DNA of 64,000 nt from Hyphomicrobiaceae bacterium (GTDB taxonomy: Bacteria > Pseudomonadota > Alphaproteobacteria > Rhizobiales > Hyphomicrobiaceae), in contig JANXWC010000256.1 in NCBI GenBank assembly GCA_025351355.1, positions 18,174 to 82,173 of the forward strand, read 5' to 3'. Position numbers and translations under genes: made by a program. Shown here piece after piece: positions 54,557 through 63,894 of the stretch. Position 1 is the stretch's first letter. Each line of letters starts with the position of its first letter. The notes under the pieces were generated by a model, which saw nothing but the letters and a program-made list of their open reading frames with translations, searched no databases and was not told the DNA's origin.

Positions 54557-55742
54557 CAGACCTGCGCCGGTCGCCGCGTGGTCGCCGTCGTTTCCTCTGC
54601 GCATCGCCCTGATGTTTGCGGCGATATTCTTCATGACAGGCGTGTCGACGCCGTTTTTGCCGGTCTGGCTCAAAAGCCACGGCTTGACCGTCGCTGAAAT
54701 TGGCCTGCTGACGATGATCCCGCAATTGATCCGCAGTTTTAGCGCCCCCTTCGTCGCCTTCGCCGCAGACCGTCGCCTCGCCCACCGGGAACTTGTCATC
54801 GTGTTGACGGCCGTGGGCTTGTCGGCGTGGCTGTTGCTTCCGCGAACGTCGGGCTTTGCCTTGGCCTTGCTGGCGATGAGCCTCGTCGCGCTTTCCAACA
54901 CCGCCGCGCCGCTCGTCGAAACCATCGCCATGACCGGGGTGCGAAAAAACGGTCACGATTACGGCCGTATGCGCCTGTGGGGTTCAGCTGCCTTCGTTGC
55001 GGCCAATCTCATCGGTGGTTGGCTCGCCAGCAATTACGGCACACCTGCGATCATCGTTCTGCTGACACTTGGCTCAGGGCTGGCCTTCGCCGTCAGCTTC
55101 TTTTTACCGCCGACAGAGGCAACAGATACCGCTGCGGTCCGCAAGCCTCTTTCATTCGCCGACGCACGTGCCTTGTTGCACATTCCGCAAATGCAGATGG
55201 TGCTGTTCTCCGCTGGCGCCGTGCAAGGTGCGCACGGCATGTTCTATGCTTATGGCACTCTTCATTGGCAGGCGCTCGGCCTGCAACCCAGTTGGTTCGG
55301 CAGCCTCTGGGCAATCGGTTTAATCACCGAAATTGCGCTGTTTTTCTGGTCAAAGGCCGCTGTCCGCAGCATTGGCGCCATCGAACTAATGATTGTGGGG
55401 CCAGCACTTTCGGTCTTCCGCTGGTTCATTATGGCCTTTGATCCCCCGCTCGCAATCCTCGTGCCGCTGCAGATCTTGCACGGCCTCACCTTCGGCGCTT
55501 CCCATCTCGGCGCCATGCTTGTGCTCACGCGCATCGCGCCCGTCGATCGCGCCGCCACCGCACAGGCGCTCTATGCCCTCGTCTCGACCGTCGGAATCGT
55601 TACCGCAACAGCTGTTTCGGCGCGCCTGTACCCCGCAGTCGGCGGCATGACTTATCTGGCGATGGCCGGCATGGCAGCGCTCAGCCTCGCCGCCGCTGTG
55701 TCCGTGTACCAACGTCTGCAGTTCGCCCGGGAAACGGCGTAA
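54549..55742 (+). CDS. MFS transporter (LacY/HcaT-like MFS_1_like)
   Basis: The ATG at 54549 overlaps the dehydratase stop by eight bases and gives 397 residues. There are 12 membrane segments. GVSTPFLPVWLKSHGLTVAE in TM1 and GHDYGRMRLWGSAAFVAANL around TM4-5 are typical of the subfamily that includes the phenylpropionate permease HcaT and nucleoside/sugar symporters. It probably imports a small organic solute with protons. Overlap with the dehydratase gene suggests a common operon. The substrate cannot be told from the sequence. Confidence 0.85.
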   Translation: MADRPAPVAAWSPSFPLRIALMFAAIFFMTGVSTPFLPVWLKSHGLTVAEIGLLTMIPQLIRSFSAPFVAFAADRRLAHRELVIVLTAVGLSAWLLLPRTSGFALALLAMSLVALSNTAAPLVETIAMTGVRKNGHDYGRMRLWGSAAFVAANLIGGWLASNYGTPAIIVLLTLGSGLAFAVSFFLPPTEATDTAAVRKPLSFADARALLHIPQMQMVLFSAGAVQGAHGMFYAYGTLHWQALGLQPSWFGSLWAIGLITEIALFFWSKAAVRSIGAIELMIVGPALSVFRWFIMAFDPPLAILVPLQILHGLTFGASHLGAMLVLTRIAPVDRAATAQALYALVSTVGIVTATAVSARLYPAVGGMTYLAMAGMAALSLAAAVSVYQRLQFARETA

Positions 55743-55745
55743 GGC

Positions 55746-56405
55746 TCAGCTTGCGCACGCCCGACGGATCGCCGCGATATTCTCGGCGTACTTGCCACCC
55801 CTGAACACCGCAGACCCCGCCACCAGCACATCGACGCCAACCGACGTGCACAGTGGCGCTGTCTCCGGCGTCACGCCGCCATCGACTTCCAGCTGGATCG
55901 GCCGCTTCCCGATCATCGCTTTTATCCTCCGCATTTTTTCGACCATCGCCGGAATGAATGCCTGCCCACCAAAACCCGGATTGACCGTCATCACCAAAAT
56001 CAGATCCAGCTGATCCAGCACATATTCGATCGCGCTTTCCGGCGTCTCCGGCGTCAGCGATACACCCGCCTTCTTGCCGAGAGCGCGAATGGTCTGCAGT
56101 GATCGATGCAGATGCGGACCCGCCTCCGCATGCACCGTGATGATGTCCGACCCCGCCTTCGCGAACGCCTCCAGATAAGGGTCCGCCGGCGCGATCATCA
56201 GATGCACGTCGATGATCTTCTTGGTATGCGGTCGCAATGCTTTCACCACATCCGGCCCGATCGTGATGTTCGGCACGAAATGCCCGTCCATCACGTCCAC
56301 ATGCACCCAGTCACAGCCCGCCGCATCGATGGCCCGCACCTCCTCCCCCAACCGCGCAAAGTCAGCCGACAGGATCGAGGGGGCGATGAGGAGTGGTGTG
56401 GACAT
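55746..56405 (-). CDS. rpe: Ribulose-phosphate 3-epimerase
   Basis: The ATG at 56405 ([20 protein letters not shown]) gives 219 residues, the normal size. The metal-binding and catalytic residues lie in the conserved segments [30 protein letters not shown] and VNPGFGGQ, and the phosphate site is near VAGSAVF. It interconverts ribulose 5-phosphate and xylulose 5-phosphate in the pentose phosphate or Calvin cycle. The long upstream open frame is not homologous. It is convergent with the MFS gene, three bases away. Confidence 0.96.
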   Translation of the reverse strand: MSTPLLIAPSILSADFARLGEEVRAIDAAGCDWVHVDVMDGHFVPNITIGPDVVKALRPHTKKIIDVHLMIAPADPYLEAFAKAGSDIITVHAEAGPHLHRSLQTIRALGKKAGVSLTPETPESAIEYVLDQLDLILVMTVNPGFGGQAFIPAMVEKMRRIKAMIGKRPIQLEVDGGVTPETAPLCTSVGVDVLVAGSAVFRGGKYAENIAAIRRACAS

Positions 56406-56424
56406 GGGACGGTTCCGGAGTGAG

Positions 56425-57417
56425 TTACGATTTTTTGAAGATGCGCTCGGCGTCGTTGAAAAGTTCCTTCGGCAGTGCAGACAATTCCCGCCGTGAGTAC
56501 TTAAGTCCAAGCAGTTGAGCAACATCCGCAACGGCTTCTGCCTGTGCCCTGTCGCGGGGCTTGGAAAGCGCACGGCGATCAGCTCGCTTCGACAGCCAGA
56601 GTTTATGGAGCGAAAAGGCTCGGGGATCGATGCAGGGGATCCACACCGGCAGTCCGTCTTCAGCAATAGCGACGGCCTCGAACCTGGGAGCGCTTGCCAA
56701 CCACTTCAACCCATCAATACCGATCGGTACAAAGCCGCCAAGGTTTATGTCAGCCGCAAAAGCTTCATTTTTTGACGTTGGTCGGATCACATCGACCAAA
56801 TAGTTGGTAGCGTTCACTGCACGGTAATTGCTCGGCTGCATCTGGAACGACCGATCCACTTTTTGCAGGCAATCGAGCAAGCCGTCACCCCGCGTACCCG
56901 ACGCCAGCGCGACAACAAGATGGCTCCGCGTATCGGCTAACAGGTCCAGGTCGTCCGTCGTCAGAACTTCAGTTTTGAACACCACGCCGCTGGCTGCTTC
57001 GTACGCGAATAGGGCATGGGTCCCGACGACGAATAGACCATCTCCAAGCAGCCGTTGCTTATCCAGAGCGCGGAGGATATTGGCCGCCAGCTTTGGCACA
57101 CGAGCCAGACCCATGGCACGGTTGATCGGCGCCGTCGCCTCGACGCTTTTCCGCATCTTTGTCAGGTTGGCCCGCGCTGCAGTCCTGGCCTTTGTGTAAT
57201 CGGCCTTGAGCTGCATCGTCTCGGGCGTCCGGCGTCCAAGGCTCGTTTGCCGTTTGCCGTCGATCCGGTACAAATACACGTGGCCGGCCGACGTCTTCCA
57301 TCCCATCGACCCCTTGTAGCTGACGTCGAAGGCCCGCATGGCGCCACGGTATGCGGAAAACGCCTGTTGCACGTCGATGAGTTGGCGTCTTTGGTTGAGG
57401 CTCAATTCCGATTGCAT
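56425..57417 (-). CDS. GSU2403-type nucleotidyltransferase-fold protein
   Basis: The 330-residue protein has an N-terminal helical region, including [20 protein letters not shown], and then the nucleotidyltransferase-like core [15 protein letters not shown] with LTTDDLDLL after about 25 residues. The pair Thr-Asp-Asp-x-Asp fits the metal-binding acidic residues of the fold. A C-terminal helical part with [13 protein letters not shown] follows. It resembles the family named after Geobacter GSU2403 (NTP_transf_8). Related proteins can act as toxins or defence enzymes, but no partner gene is next to it. The upstream side is flanked by an AT-rich gap. Confidence 0.7.
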   Translation of the reverse strand: MQSELSLNQRRQLIDVQQAFSAYRGAMRAFDVSYKGSMGWKTSAGHVYLYRIDGKRQTSLGRRTPETMQLKADYTKARTAARANLTKMRKSVEATAPINRAMGLARVPKLAANILRALDKQRLLGDGLFVVGTHALFAYEAASGVVFKTEVLTTDDLDLLADTRSHLVVALASGTRGDGLLDCLQKVDRSFQMQPSNYRAVNATNYLVDVIRPTSKNEAFAADINLGGFVPIGIDGLKWLASAPRFEAVAIAEDGLPVWIPCIDPRAFSLHKLWLSKRADRRALSKPRDRAQAEAVADVAQLLGLKYSRRELSALPKELFNDAERIFKKS

Positions 57418-57523
57418 GGTGTTGACCCCTTATTTCACTAGACTTTGCCATAAAATAACATCGTTCACAAGTTTTTTATGACAATGCCACGTGAACCTAG
57501 GAAGTGGCGAATCCAATCAGCAT

Positions 57524-57556
57524 AAAAAGAAAAAAGCCCCACCTTTCGGCAGGGCT
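57524..57556 (-). terminator. Intrinsic terminator of gabD
   Basis: On the reverse strand AGCCCTGCC pairs with GGTGGGGCT around a GAAA loop, with two wobble pairs, and is followed by TTTTTTCTTTTTATG. It lies 26 bases beyond the gabD stop codon. Confidence 0.9.
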
Positions 57557-57581
57557 TCCAACTCACCTGAAATCGTAAAAC

Positions 57582-59015
57582 TCACCCCATATAACTAACG
57601 AACTTCGCGCTCAAATACGCGTTCAGTCCTTCGACGCCGCCCTCGTGACCGAAGCCGCTGTCCTTCACGCCCCCGAACGGTGTTTCCGGCAGCGCGATGC
57701 CGAAGTGATTGATCGACACCATGCCACTGTCAAGCGCATCGGCGACCTTGGCCGCCATCTTGCCGTCCTTCGTGAACGCATAGCTCGCAAGACCAAATGG
57801 CAGGCTGTTGGCTTCCGCTAGCATCTTGTCGGTATCCTTGAAGCGCATCATCACGGCCACCGGGCCGAACGGTTCCTCGGTCATGATGCGTGCATTCGCC
57901 GGCACATCGGTCAGCACGGTCGGCTCGAAGAAGTTGCCCTGATTGCCGATGCGCTTGCCGCCCGTCTGTGCCTTCGCGCCCTTCTCCTGCGCGTCTTGGA
58001 TGATGCTTTCCATCGCCGCAATTCTGCGCGGATTTGCAAGCGGACCCATATTGCTCGAAGCGTCCATGCCATCCCCGACCTTCAGGCCCTTGGCGAGATC
58101 CGTGAACTTGCCGACGAACTTGTCGTACACCTTCTCGTGCACGAAGAAGCGCGTCGGCGACACGCACACTTGGCCCGCGTTGCGAAACTTCATGCCCGAC
58201 AACAAGGTGGCGACGCTGTCGGTCTCGACGTCGTCGAACACCAGCACAGGCGCGTGCCCGCCGAGTTCCATCGTCGCGCGCTTCATGTGCATGGCCGCCA
58301 GCGCATTGAGATGCTTGCCCACCGGCACCGAGCCCGTGAACGAAATTTTGCGAATGATCGGACTGGGTATCAGATATTCGGAAATCTCTGCCGGCACGCC
58401 ATACACCAGATTGACCACGCCGGGCGGCACGCCGGCGTCATGGAAGCACTTGACGAAGGCGATCGGCGAGGCCGGCGTTTCCTCCGGGCATTTGACGATG
58501 ATCGAGCAGCCCGCCGCCAGCGCACCACCGATCTTGCGCGCCGCCTGCGACACCGGGAAGTTCCATGGGCTGAATCCGGCGACCGGGCCGACCGGCTCCA
58601 TCAACACCATGTTACGCACGCCGTCGGCACGCGCGGGAATGATGCGGCCATAAGCGCGGCGGCCTTCCTCGGCGAACCATTCGATGATATCGGCCGACCC
58701 CAGCACCTCGACCTTGGCTTCGGCGAGTACCTTGCCTTGTTCGAGCGTCAACACTGTCGCGATTTCGTTGACGCGCGCGCGCATCAGCTCGGCGACCTTC
58801 TTCAGGATCTTGCCGCGCTCAAACGCCGAAACTTTCCGCCACACCGCGAAACCCTTGGCGGCCGATGCCAGCGCATGATCCAGGTCGGCCTTCGAGGCAT
58901 GGCCGAGCTTGCCGAGTTTGGCGTTCGTCGATGGGTTCATGACGTCTTGCGACTTGCCGGATGTCGGCTGCATCCACTTGCCGTCGATGTAGTGGTCGAG
59001 TGAGGTTGCGTACAT
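57582..59015 (-). CDS. gabD: NAD(P)-dependent succinate-semialdehyde dehydrogenase
   Basis: AAGGAG precedes the ATG at 59015 (MYATSLDHYIDGKWMQP), giving 477 residues. The catalytic glutamate is Glu250 in MELGGHAPV and the catalytic cysteine Cys284 in FRNAGQVCVSPTR. The fold signature SPWNFPVSQAARKIGGALAA and the ending LPETPFGGVKDSGFGHEGG match the GabD group, which oxidises succinate semialdehyde to succinate. Lys in SIIVKCPEE fits NADP or NAD use. Glutarate semialdehyde or another short aldehyde remains possible. It stands alone with its own terminator. Confidence 0.88.
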   Translation of the reverse strand: MYATSLDHYIDGKWMQPTSGKSQDVMNPSTNAKLGKLGHASKADLDHALASAAKGFAVWRKVSAFERGKILKKVAELMRARVNEIATVLTLEQGKVLAEAKVEVLGSADIIEWFAEEGRRAYGRIIPARADGVRNMVLMEPVGPVAGFSPWNFPVSQAARKIGGALAAGCSIIVKCPEETPASPIAFVKCFHDAGVPPGVVNLVYGVPAEISEYLIPSPIIRKISFTGSVPVGKHLNALAAMHMKRATMELGGHAPVLVFDDVETDSVATLLSGMKFRNAGQVCVSPTRFFVHEKVYDKFVGKFTDLAKGLKVGDGMDASSNMGPLANPRRIAAMESIIQDAQEKGAKAQTGGKRIGNQGNFFEPTVLTDVPANARIMTEEPFGPVAVMMRFKDTDKMLAEANSLPFGLASYAFTKDGKMAAKVADALDSGMVSINHFGIALPETPFGGVKDSGFGHEGGVEGLNAYLSAKFVSYMG

Positions 59016-59511
59016 GGTGGCTCCTTGCTGCTGAAAGGTCGTGTCGGTCGCGGCGCGTGGCGATTGGAGATGCTCGACGCCGAGCGTTGTTGGTGCGGGG
59101 TGCATTAACGTCATCGTATACCGATGTCGCAAGCCAAAAGTCGGCAACCCTGCCGCTCAATGCCACTAGGACTTGCCCAATTCTCGTCGCCGAAGTGTTC
59201 TACTTCAAGCCGTTATCGCTCTGCTCGCAGGGGCAGCACGCGGTTCCTGGAAGGCCTTTCTCAGCCGTGTCGTTTACCATACGCGCAAAGATGGGGCCCC
59301 AGACACCCAATTGGAGACATTGACGAAGCCTGAAAAGCCAACAAGTGTCGGATCTAGTCGTCCCCTGCTCAGAATCCATCTGATAGAATTGTCAGCTTCG
59401 TGGAATTTGGGTGGGCGGGACGCGAGGTTTCAGCGGCAGCCAATCCGGAGTTCGGGGCGGAGCTACTAGTCGGCCACTTTGGTGGCCATCGATCCAGGAG
59501 AAATTTACGCC
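59016..59511. other. 496-base gene-free region between gabD and the DUF937 gene
   Basis: The genes on both sides are divergent, so both promoters should lie here. I see only short open frames without ribosome binding sites. A small GGCCAC/GTGGCC hairpin near 59472-59487 and the ribosome binding site of the DUF937 gene (CCAGGAGAAA) are the only recognisable features. Confidence 0.6.
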
Positions 59512-60693
59512 ATGAATATTTTGCCGCTGGTGATGCAATACTTCGGCCCCGTGATCATGAACAAGATCGCCGGTTCCTTGGGCATCAACTCGACTTTGGC
59601 CCAAAAAGCCATTGCCTACGCTGCGCCGGCAATCCTTGCCGGCCTCGTCAATAAAGTTTCGCAGCCGGGCGGCGCTAAAGTGTTGTCTGACATGATCGCC
59701 AAACAGGACCCGTCGATTCTCGGCAAGCTCGGCGAGATGATCGGTACGGGCCGCCAGGCTGCTGTCGTTGAGCAAGGCACCAGCGCGCTCGGTTCGCTGC
59801 TGGGCAACTCGCCGCTGGGCGCACTGGCGGGTGCGCTGAGCAAGCAGGCCGGTTTGGGCGTCGGCGCATCGAACACTTTGCTGGGTCTGATGGGCCCCGC
59901 AGTTCTTGGCACCCTCGGACGTGAACAGAAGAATGCCGGCCTCGATGCGGCAGGCCTCGGCAATGCCCTGATCGCCCAGAAGCAGCAATTCGCCGATGCG
60001 CTTCCGCCAGACTTTGCCAAACTGCTCTCGGGCACCGGCCTGCTCGACGCGGTCCATGCCAAAACCAGCGATGCGAATGGCAAGACCGTCCAAGTCGGCG
60101 ATCGTCCGACAGCCGGGACAACATCCACTTCAACCACGTCTACGATGAATCCGTCGGCTGCTTCAAAGGCAACGTCCACACCCATGGCCCCTCATCAACA
60201 TCACCATTTTAGCTGGACGCCATGGGTGCTCGCGATCGCCGCCGCGAGTGGCCTGTGGTGGTCGGTATTCGGCGAAAAGATGATGCAGCCGCATCCGACG
60301 ACGGCAATCCCGGCAGTCGTTGCCCCGTCCACGACGCTGGCGACAAGCCCGGTAACTCTGCCCTCCGCGATCGCCAATACTGAAGTCGGTCGCCAGATTG
60401 TCAGCATCATCGACGACCTCAAGGGTTCGATTTCGGGTGTTCGTGATGCAGCAACCGCACAGACCGCGCTACCCCGCATTCAGGATGTGGCCGGCCGTCT
60501 CGAAAAACTTAACACACAGGCAGCACAATTGCCGCCGGAGGTTCGTCGCGCCCTCGGTACGGTTGTCAACTCGCAGCAGGGCGTGATCAAGACGATTATC
60601 GCCAACGTTCTATCGCTGCCTGGCGTCGCCGCCCTGCTCAAGCCGGTTCTGGAGCAGATGCAGGGCCGCATCGAGGGCCTCGCGAAAGTCTGA
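59512..60693 (+). CDS. DUF937 protein with internal membrane helix and C-terminal helical domain
   Basis: CAGGAGAAA precedes the ATG at 59512 and gives 393 residues. The N-terminal 180 residues form a DUF937 domain: MNILPLVMQYFGPVIMNKIA, repeated Ala/Gly/Leu-rich helices, LLGLMGPAVLGTLGREQK and a closing LPPDFAKLLSGTG. A Thr/Ser-rich linker with a short His cluster (HQHHHF) leads to one membrane helix (WTPWVLAIAAASGLWWSVF). A C-terminal helical domain follows (VGRQIVSIIDDLKGSISGV, RIQDVAGRLEKLNTQAAQLP). DUF937 proteins have no firm function. The C-terminal half looks periplasmic or OmpA-linker-like. Confidence 0.8.
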   Translation: MNILPLVMQYFGPVIMNKIAGSLGINSTLAQKAIAYAAPAILAGLVNKVSQPGGAKVLSDMIAKQDPSILGKLGEMIGTGRQAAVVEQGTSALGSLLGNSPLGALAGALSKQAGLGVGASNTLLGLMGPAVLGTLGREQKNAGLDAAGLGNALIAQKQQFADALPPDFAKLLSGTGLLDAVHAKTSDANGKTVQVGDRPTAGTTSTSTTSTMNPSAASKATSTPMAPHQHHHFSWTPWVLAIAAASGLWWSVFGEKMMQPHPTTAIPAVVAPSTTLATSPVTLPSAIANTEVGRQIVSIIDDLKGSISGVRDAATAQTALPRIQDVAGRLEKLNTQAAQLPPEVRRALGTVVNSQQGVIKTIIANVLSLPGVAALLKPVLEQMQGRIEGLAKV

Positions 60694-60716
60694 TTTGTAC
60701 CTGTTCAAGCATGACA

Positions 60717-60751
60717 ACGCCGCGGCAAACCCAGCCGCGGCGTGATTTTTT
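60717..60751 (+). terminator. Intrinsic terminator of the DUF937 gene
   Basis: ACGCCGCGGC (60717-60726) and GCCGCGGCGT (60734-60743) form a perfect 10-bp stem with a 7-base loop, followed by GATTTTTTC. It lies 23 bases after the stop codon. Confidence 0.92.
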
Positions 60752-60877
60752 CTTGCTCCGCCACCGGCGAGATCCTAAGTGGAAGCTGCGCGACTGCATT
60801 GATTTGCGCGACGGTGGTCGTCGCGCGGGCCATCGCGCCGATTCGCTCCGGTTGGACGCGGTCTTGAGAGGCAAGCC

Positions 60878-61921
60878 ATGAGCTATAACGTCGCCGTCGT
60901 CGGCGCCACGGGCAACGTGGGCCGAGAAATGTTGAACATCATGTCCGAGCGCGGATTTCCCGTAAACGAGGTGCACGCCATCGCGTCGCGCCGCTCCCAG
61001 GGCACAGAGGTCTCATTCGGCGACAAAACGCTCAAATGTAAAGACCTTGAGCAGTTTGATTTTTCCAAGATCGACTTCTGCATCATGAGTGCCGGCGGCA
61101 CGGTGTCCAAGGAATGGTCGCCGCGCATCGGCGCCAAGGGTGCGATCGTCATCGATAATTCGAGCGCTTGGCGCTACGATATAGACGTGCCGCTGGTCGT
61201 GCCGGAAGTGAACGCGCACGTGCTGGATGCCTACATGCGCCGCACCAACCGCAAGAACATCATCGCCAATCCGAACTGTTCAACGGCGCAGATGGTTGTG
61301 GCGCTGAAGCCGTTGCACGATCATGCCACCATCAAACGGGTCGTTGTGTCGACATACCAATCAGTTTCCGGCGCCGGCAAGGAAGGCATGGATGAGCTCT
61401 GGGCGCAGACCAAGGGCAAATATGTACCCGGCCAGGAATTCGCGGCCAGGAAGTTCTCCAAGGAGATTGCCTTCAACTGCATTCCCCACATTGACGTCTT
61501 CATGGAAGATGGCTCGACCAAGGAAGAGTGGAAGATGGTTGCCGAGACCAAAAAAATCCTCGATCCCAAGATCAAGGTGACGGCGACTTGCGTCCGCGTT
61601 CCCGTCTTCGTCGGTCACTCCGAAGCAATCAATCTCGAATTCGAGAAACCGATTTCCGCGGATGAAGCCATGGAAATTCTGCGCAAGGCGCCCGGCTGCA
61701 TGGTCTATGACCGGCGCGAGCCCGGTGGCTACATGACGCCGCAGGAAGCCGCCGGCGAAGATCCGACCTATATCAGCCGCATCCGCGAGGACGGCACCGT
61801 CGAAAATGGCCTCAACATCTGGGTCGTTGCCGACAATCTGCGCAAGGGCGCCGCGCTCAACGCAATCCAGATCGCTGAAGTGCTGATCAATCGCAAGCTG
61901 ATGACCAAAAAGGCGGCGTGA
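60878..61921 (+). CDS. asd: Aspartate-semialdehyde dehydrogenase
   Basis: The 347-residue enzyme has the NADP motif VGATGNVGREML, the catalytic Cys134 in ANPNCSTAQM, the phosphate-binding SAGGTVSKEW, and the substrate region YQSVSGAGKEGMDEL. It reduces aspartyl phosphate to aspartate semialdehyde, the branch point to lysine, methionine, threonine and diaminopimelate. The ATG is preceded by AGAGGC. A terminator follows within 25 bases, and no operon partner is evident. Confidence 0.96.
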   Translation: MSYNVAVVGATGNVGREMLNIMSERGFPVNEVHAIASRRSQGTEVSFGDKTLKCKDLEQFDFSKIDFCIMSAGGTVSKEWSPRIGAKGAIVIDNSSAWRYDIDVPLVVPEVNAHVLDAYMRRTNRKNIIANPNCSTAQMVVALKPLHDHATIKRVVVSTYQSVSGAGKEGMDELWAQTKGKYVPGQEFAARKFSKEIAFNCIPHIDVFMEDGSTKEEWKMVAETKKILDPKIKVTATCVRVPVFVGHSEAINLEFEKPISADEAMEILRKAPGCMVYDRREPGGYMTPQEAAGEDPTYISRIREDGTVENGLNIWVVADNLRKGAALNAIQIAEVLINRKLMTKKAA

Positions 61922-61943
61922 TCTACCTTTTTGGGTGACCTCG

Positions 61944-61984
61944 AAGGGCCGATATCGTCGAGCGACGCCGGCCCTTTTATTTTC
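61944..61984 (+). terminator. Intrinsic terminator of asd
   Basis: AAGGGCCG (61944-61951) pairs with CGGCCCTT (61969-61976) around an inner stem in GATATCGTCGAGCGACG, and is followed by TTATTTTCC. It would also keep asd transcription out of the Zur-box region that follows. Confidence 0.85.
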
Positions 61985-62010
61985 CGCAATCCACAAAGTT
62001 GCCATAGTGA

Positions 62011-62027
62011 ATGTTATATTATAACAT
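62011..62027 (+). promoter_or_regulatory. Zur-box-like operator of the DUF2796 gene
   Basis: ATGTTATATTATAACAT is a perfect 17-bp palindrome (8-bp arms around a central T) and agrees with the Zur-binding consensus of rhizobia and enterobacteria, an AT-rich palindrome of the form TGTTATANTATAACA. It lies 35 bases upstream of the start of the ZrgA-like gene, overlapping where a promoter would be. Zinc-bound Zur would repress the gene. The other Fur-family proteins use different but related boxes, so Zur is the likeliest reading. Confidence 0.82.
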
Positions 62028-62061
62028 ATTAGGCTCTTCAGCCGTCACGCAGGAGTCCCCG

Positions 62062-62613
62062 ATGCGTCGTTCGATTTATGCATGCATGCTCATCACAGTC
62101 CTCAGTTCAGCGGCAGCAGCCCAAACCGAGCGTCGCGAACTCGGTCCCCATGTGCACGGCTCGGGTACCCTCAATATTGTCATCGAGGGTAATAATGTCT
62201 CCATGGACCTGAGCGCGCCCGCCAACGACATTCTCGGCTTCGAGCACCAGCCGAGTACGCCCGAGCATGAGAAAATTCTCGCGTCAGCCAAGGCCGCACT
62301 CGAACAGCCGCTCACCCTCATCGAACTGCCAGTCGCCGCCGGCTGTAAGGTCGAAACCGCCAACGTCACTTTCAATGCGGCCGAGCCCGCTGCAACTGCC
62401 GCGCCGGCCAAACCCGCCGGGGAATCCCAGCATGCCGACTTCGACGTCGACTATGCCCTCACCTGCGCTGCGCCAAACAAGATCACACAACTCTCGTTTG
62501 CTTACTTCAAGCAGTTTGCCGGCGCCCAGAAGCTGGCCGTGACGATCGTCAGCGATAAGGGGCAGACGCAATACGAAGTCACCCGCGACAAACCGGTGCT
62601 GACGCTCAAATAA
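62062..62613 (+). CDS. DUF2796 periplasmic zinc-related protein (ZrgA-like)
   Basis: AGGAG precedes the ATG at 62062. An earlier ATG at 62011 lies inside the Zur box and is not a start. The 183-residue product has a signal peptide (RRSIYACMLITVLSSAAAAQ) followed by the family opening LGPHVHGSGTLNIVIEGNNV, the FEHQPSTPEHEK motif, an Ala/Pro linker, and the closing domain with KITQLSFAYFKQF. It resembles ZrgA (zinc-regulated gene A) of Vibrio, a periplasmic protein of zinc uptake. It has fewer histidines than many members. The acyltransferase gene follows after 41 bases. Confidence 0.85.
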   Translation: MRRSIYACMLITVLSSAAAAQTERRELGPHVHGSGTLNIVIEGNNVSMDLSAPANDILGFEHQPSTPEHEKILASAKAALEQPLTLIELPVAAGCKVETANVTFNAAEPAATAAPAKPAGESQHADFDVDYALTCAAPNKITQLSFAYFKQFAGAQKLAVTIVSDKGQTQYEVTRDKPVLTLK

Positions 62614-62654
62614 GGTTTGCGTTTTCGCACCAGGCGGGACTTATCGGAGGTTAA

Positions 62655-63704
62655 GTGCAGCGTACGAAAACGACGCGAGAATTGAGCCAGAGATTGGTTG
62701 CCGGCCTCGACTTTGCTCGGGCGCTTGCGGCTTGTTATGTTGTGGTGCATCACGTCGCCAACTCACGCGGCTGGTCGCATGGCTTAGGCTTAATGTTTCG
62801 TTTTGGGCAGGAAGCAGTGCTCGTCTTCTTCCTGCTGAGCGGTTTCGTGATTTTTGCCAATGAACGCGACCGGGCAATCCATCTGCGGGGTTATTACCTC
62901 CGCCGACTTCGACGTATCTATCCGGCACTTGTCGCTGCTCTTATCATCTCAACGCTCATCGCATTCGACAACGGTGTTTTGAAAGTTCAATATCGCTCAG
63001 ATCAGCTACTCGGCACTCTATTAGGCCTTCAAGATATCTCAGTTTTAAAGCCGGGGGTTATTGTTGATCCTTATCTGAACAATAGCCCGCTCTGGTCACT
63101 TTCATACGAAGTCTTTTTCTATCTGATCTTTCCACTCGTATTGAGACTTTGGTTGCATTATCCGAAATTAACAAATCATGCGGTCGGCACGACATGCTGT
63201 GCTGCGTACCTACTCTACGTTAAGATGCCGAACCATTGGGCTCTCGTCACGGCATATTATCTAGTCTGGTGGTGTGGGGCGATGGCGGCAGACGGATACC
63301 TGCGCAGTGCGCGAGATTTCCGTTCTGTTGGTGCACCGATGTTTTGGTTAGCCGTTCTCTGCGTAATTGCAACGGGTGCTGTTCTGACCGTGGGTTACCG
63401 GGGACTGGGTATCTATCCGTTTCTGCCACTTCGGCATTTTATTGCGGCAATTATGATGCTGATAATACTATTTGGGCGATTGGGTGCCGGGTTGGCATCG
63501 ATTTCATTCACGTTGGCCATGCCTGCTGCTTTCGTAGCATCCTTTTCATATGGACTTTACGTCTTGCACGTTCCATTGCTGGTCCAGTGGCACCGAGCGC
63601 AATCAGATTTTGGGCTGGCCGCGGCGGTGGTCTTAATGGTGGTAATCGCCTATTTTTCTGATCGACAGCTTAGTCTCTGGCTGCCTAAAGTTGTGCACCG
63701 GTGA
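62655..63704 (+). CDS. Acyltransferase family 3 membrane protein
   Basis: CGGAGGT precedes the GTG at 62655. The 349-residue protein has about ten membrane segments and the acyltransferase-3 motifs: LDFARALAACYVVVHH with the catalytic histidine pair, FFLLSGFVIF, and YYLRRLRRIYPAL with the conserved Arg residues. Such enzymes O-acetylate lipopolysaccharide, exopolysaccharide or antibiotics from the cytoplasmic face. No glycosyltransferase genes are visible. It may share a transcript with the preceding zinc-related gene, which would be unexpected. Its composition is somewhat more AT-rich than its neighbours, hinting at transfer. Confidence 0.88.
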   Translation: MQRTKTTRELSQRLVAGLDFARALAACYVVVHHVANSRGWSHGLGLMFRFGQEAVLVFFLLSGFVIFANERDRAIHLRGYYLRRLRRIYPALVAALIISTLIAFDNGVLKVQYRSDQLLGTLLGLQDISVLKPGVIVDPYLNNSPLWSLSYEVFFYLIFPLVLRLWLHYPKLTNHAVGTTCCAAYLLYVKMPNHWALVTAYYLVWWCGAMAADGYLRSARDFRSVGAPMFWLAVLCVIATGAVLTVGYRGLGIYPFLPLRHFIAAIMMLIILFGRLGAGLASISFTLAMPAAFVASFSYGLYVLHVPLLVQWHRAQSDFGLAAAVVLMVVIAYFSDRQLSLWLPKVVHR

Positions 63705-63894
63705 TGCTCGGCAGTTAGGCACGAGGTCTAATTTTTGAAAATCATGCACACAGAAGGCAATAGTCCTATTGTCAAAGCAATTTGGCAAACTTATGAGGCC
63801 GGCTGCTCGTCGTCGCCAAGTCCATGGTTGCCGTCGTTAAGAAAAACTGAGCCTGCGACGCGCCTCACCATCCATCAGATTTTTCCGTCGATTT

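Noticed and set aside
62011..62061. An earlier ATG start for the DUF2796 protein
   Set aside because: That ATG is the first base triplet of the Zur-box palindrome. The downstream ATG at 62062 has AGGAG and begins the signal peptide.
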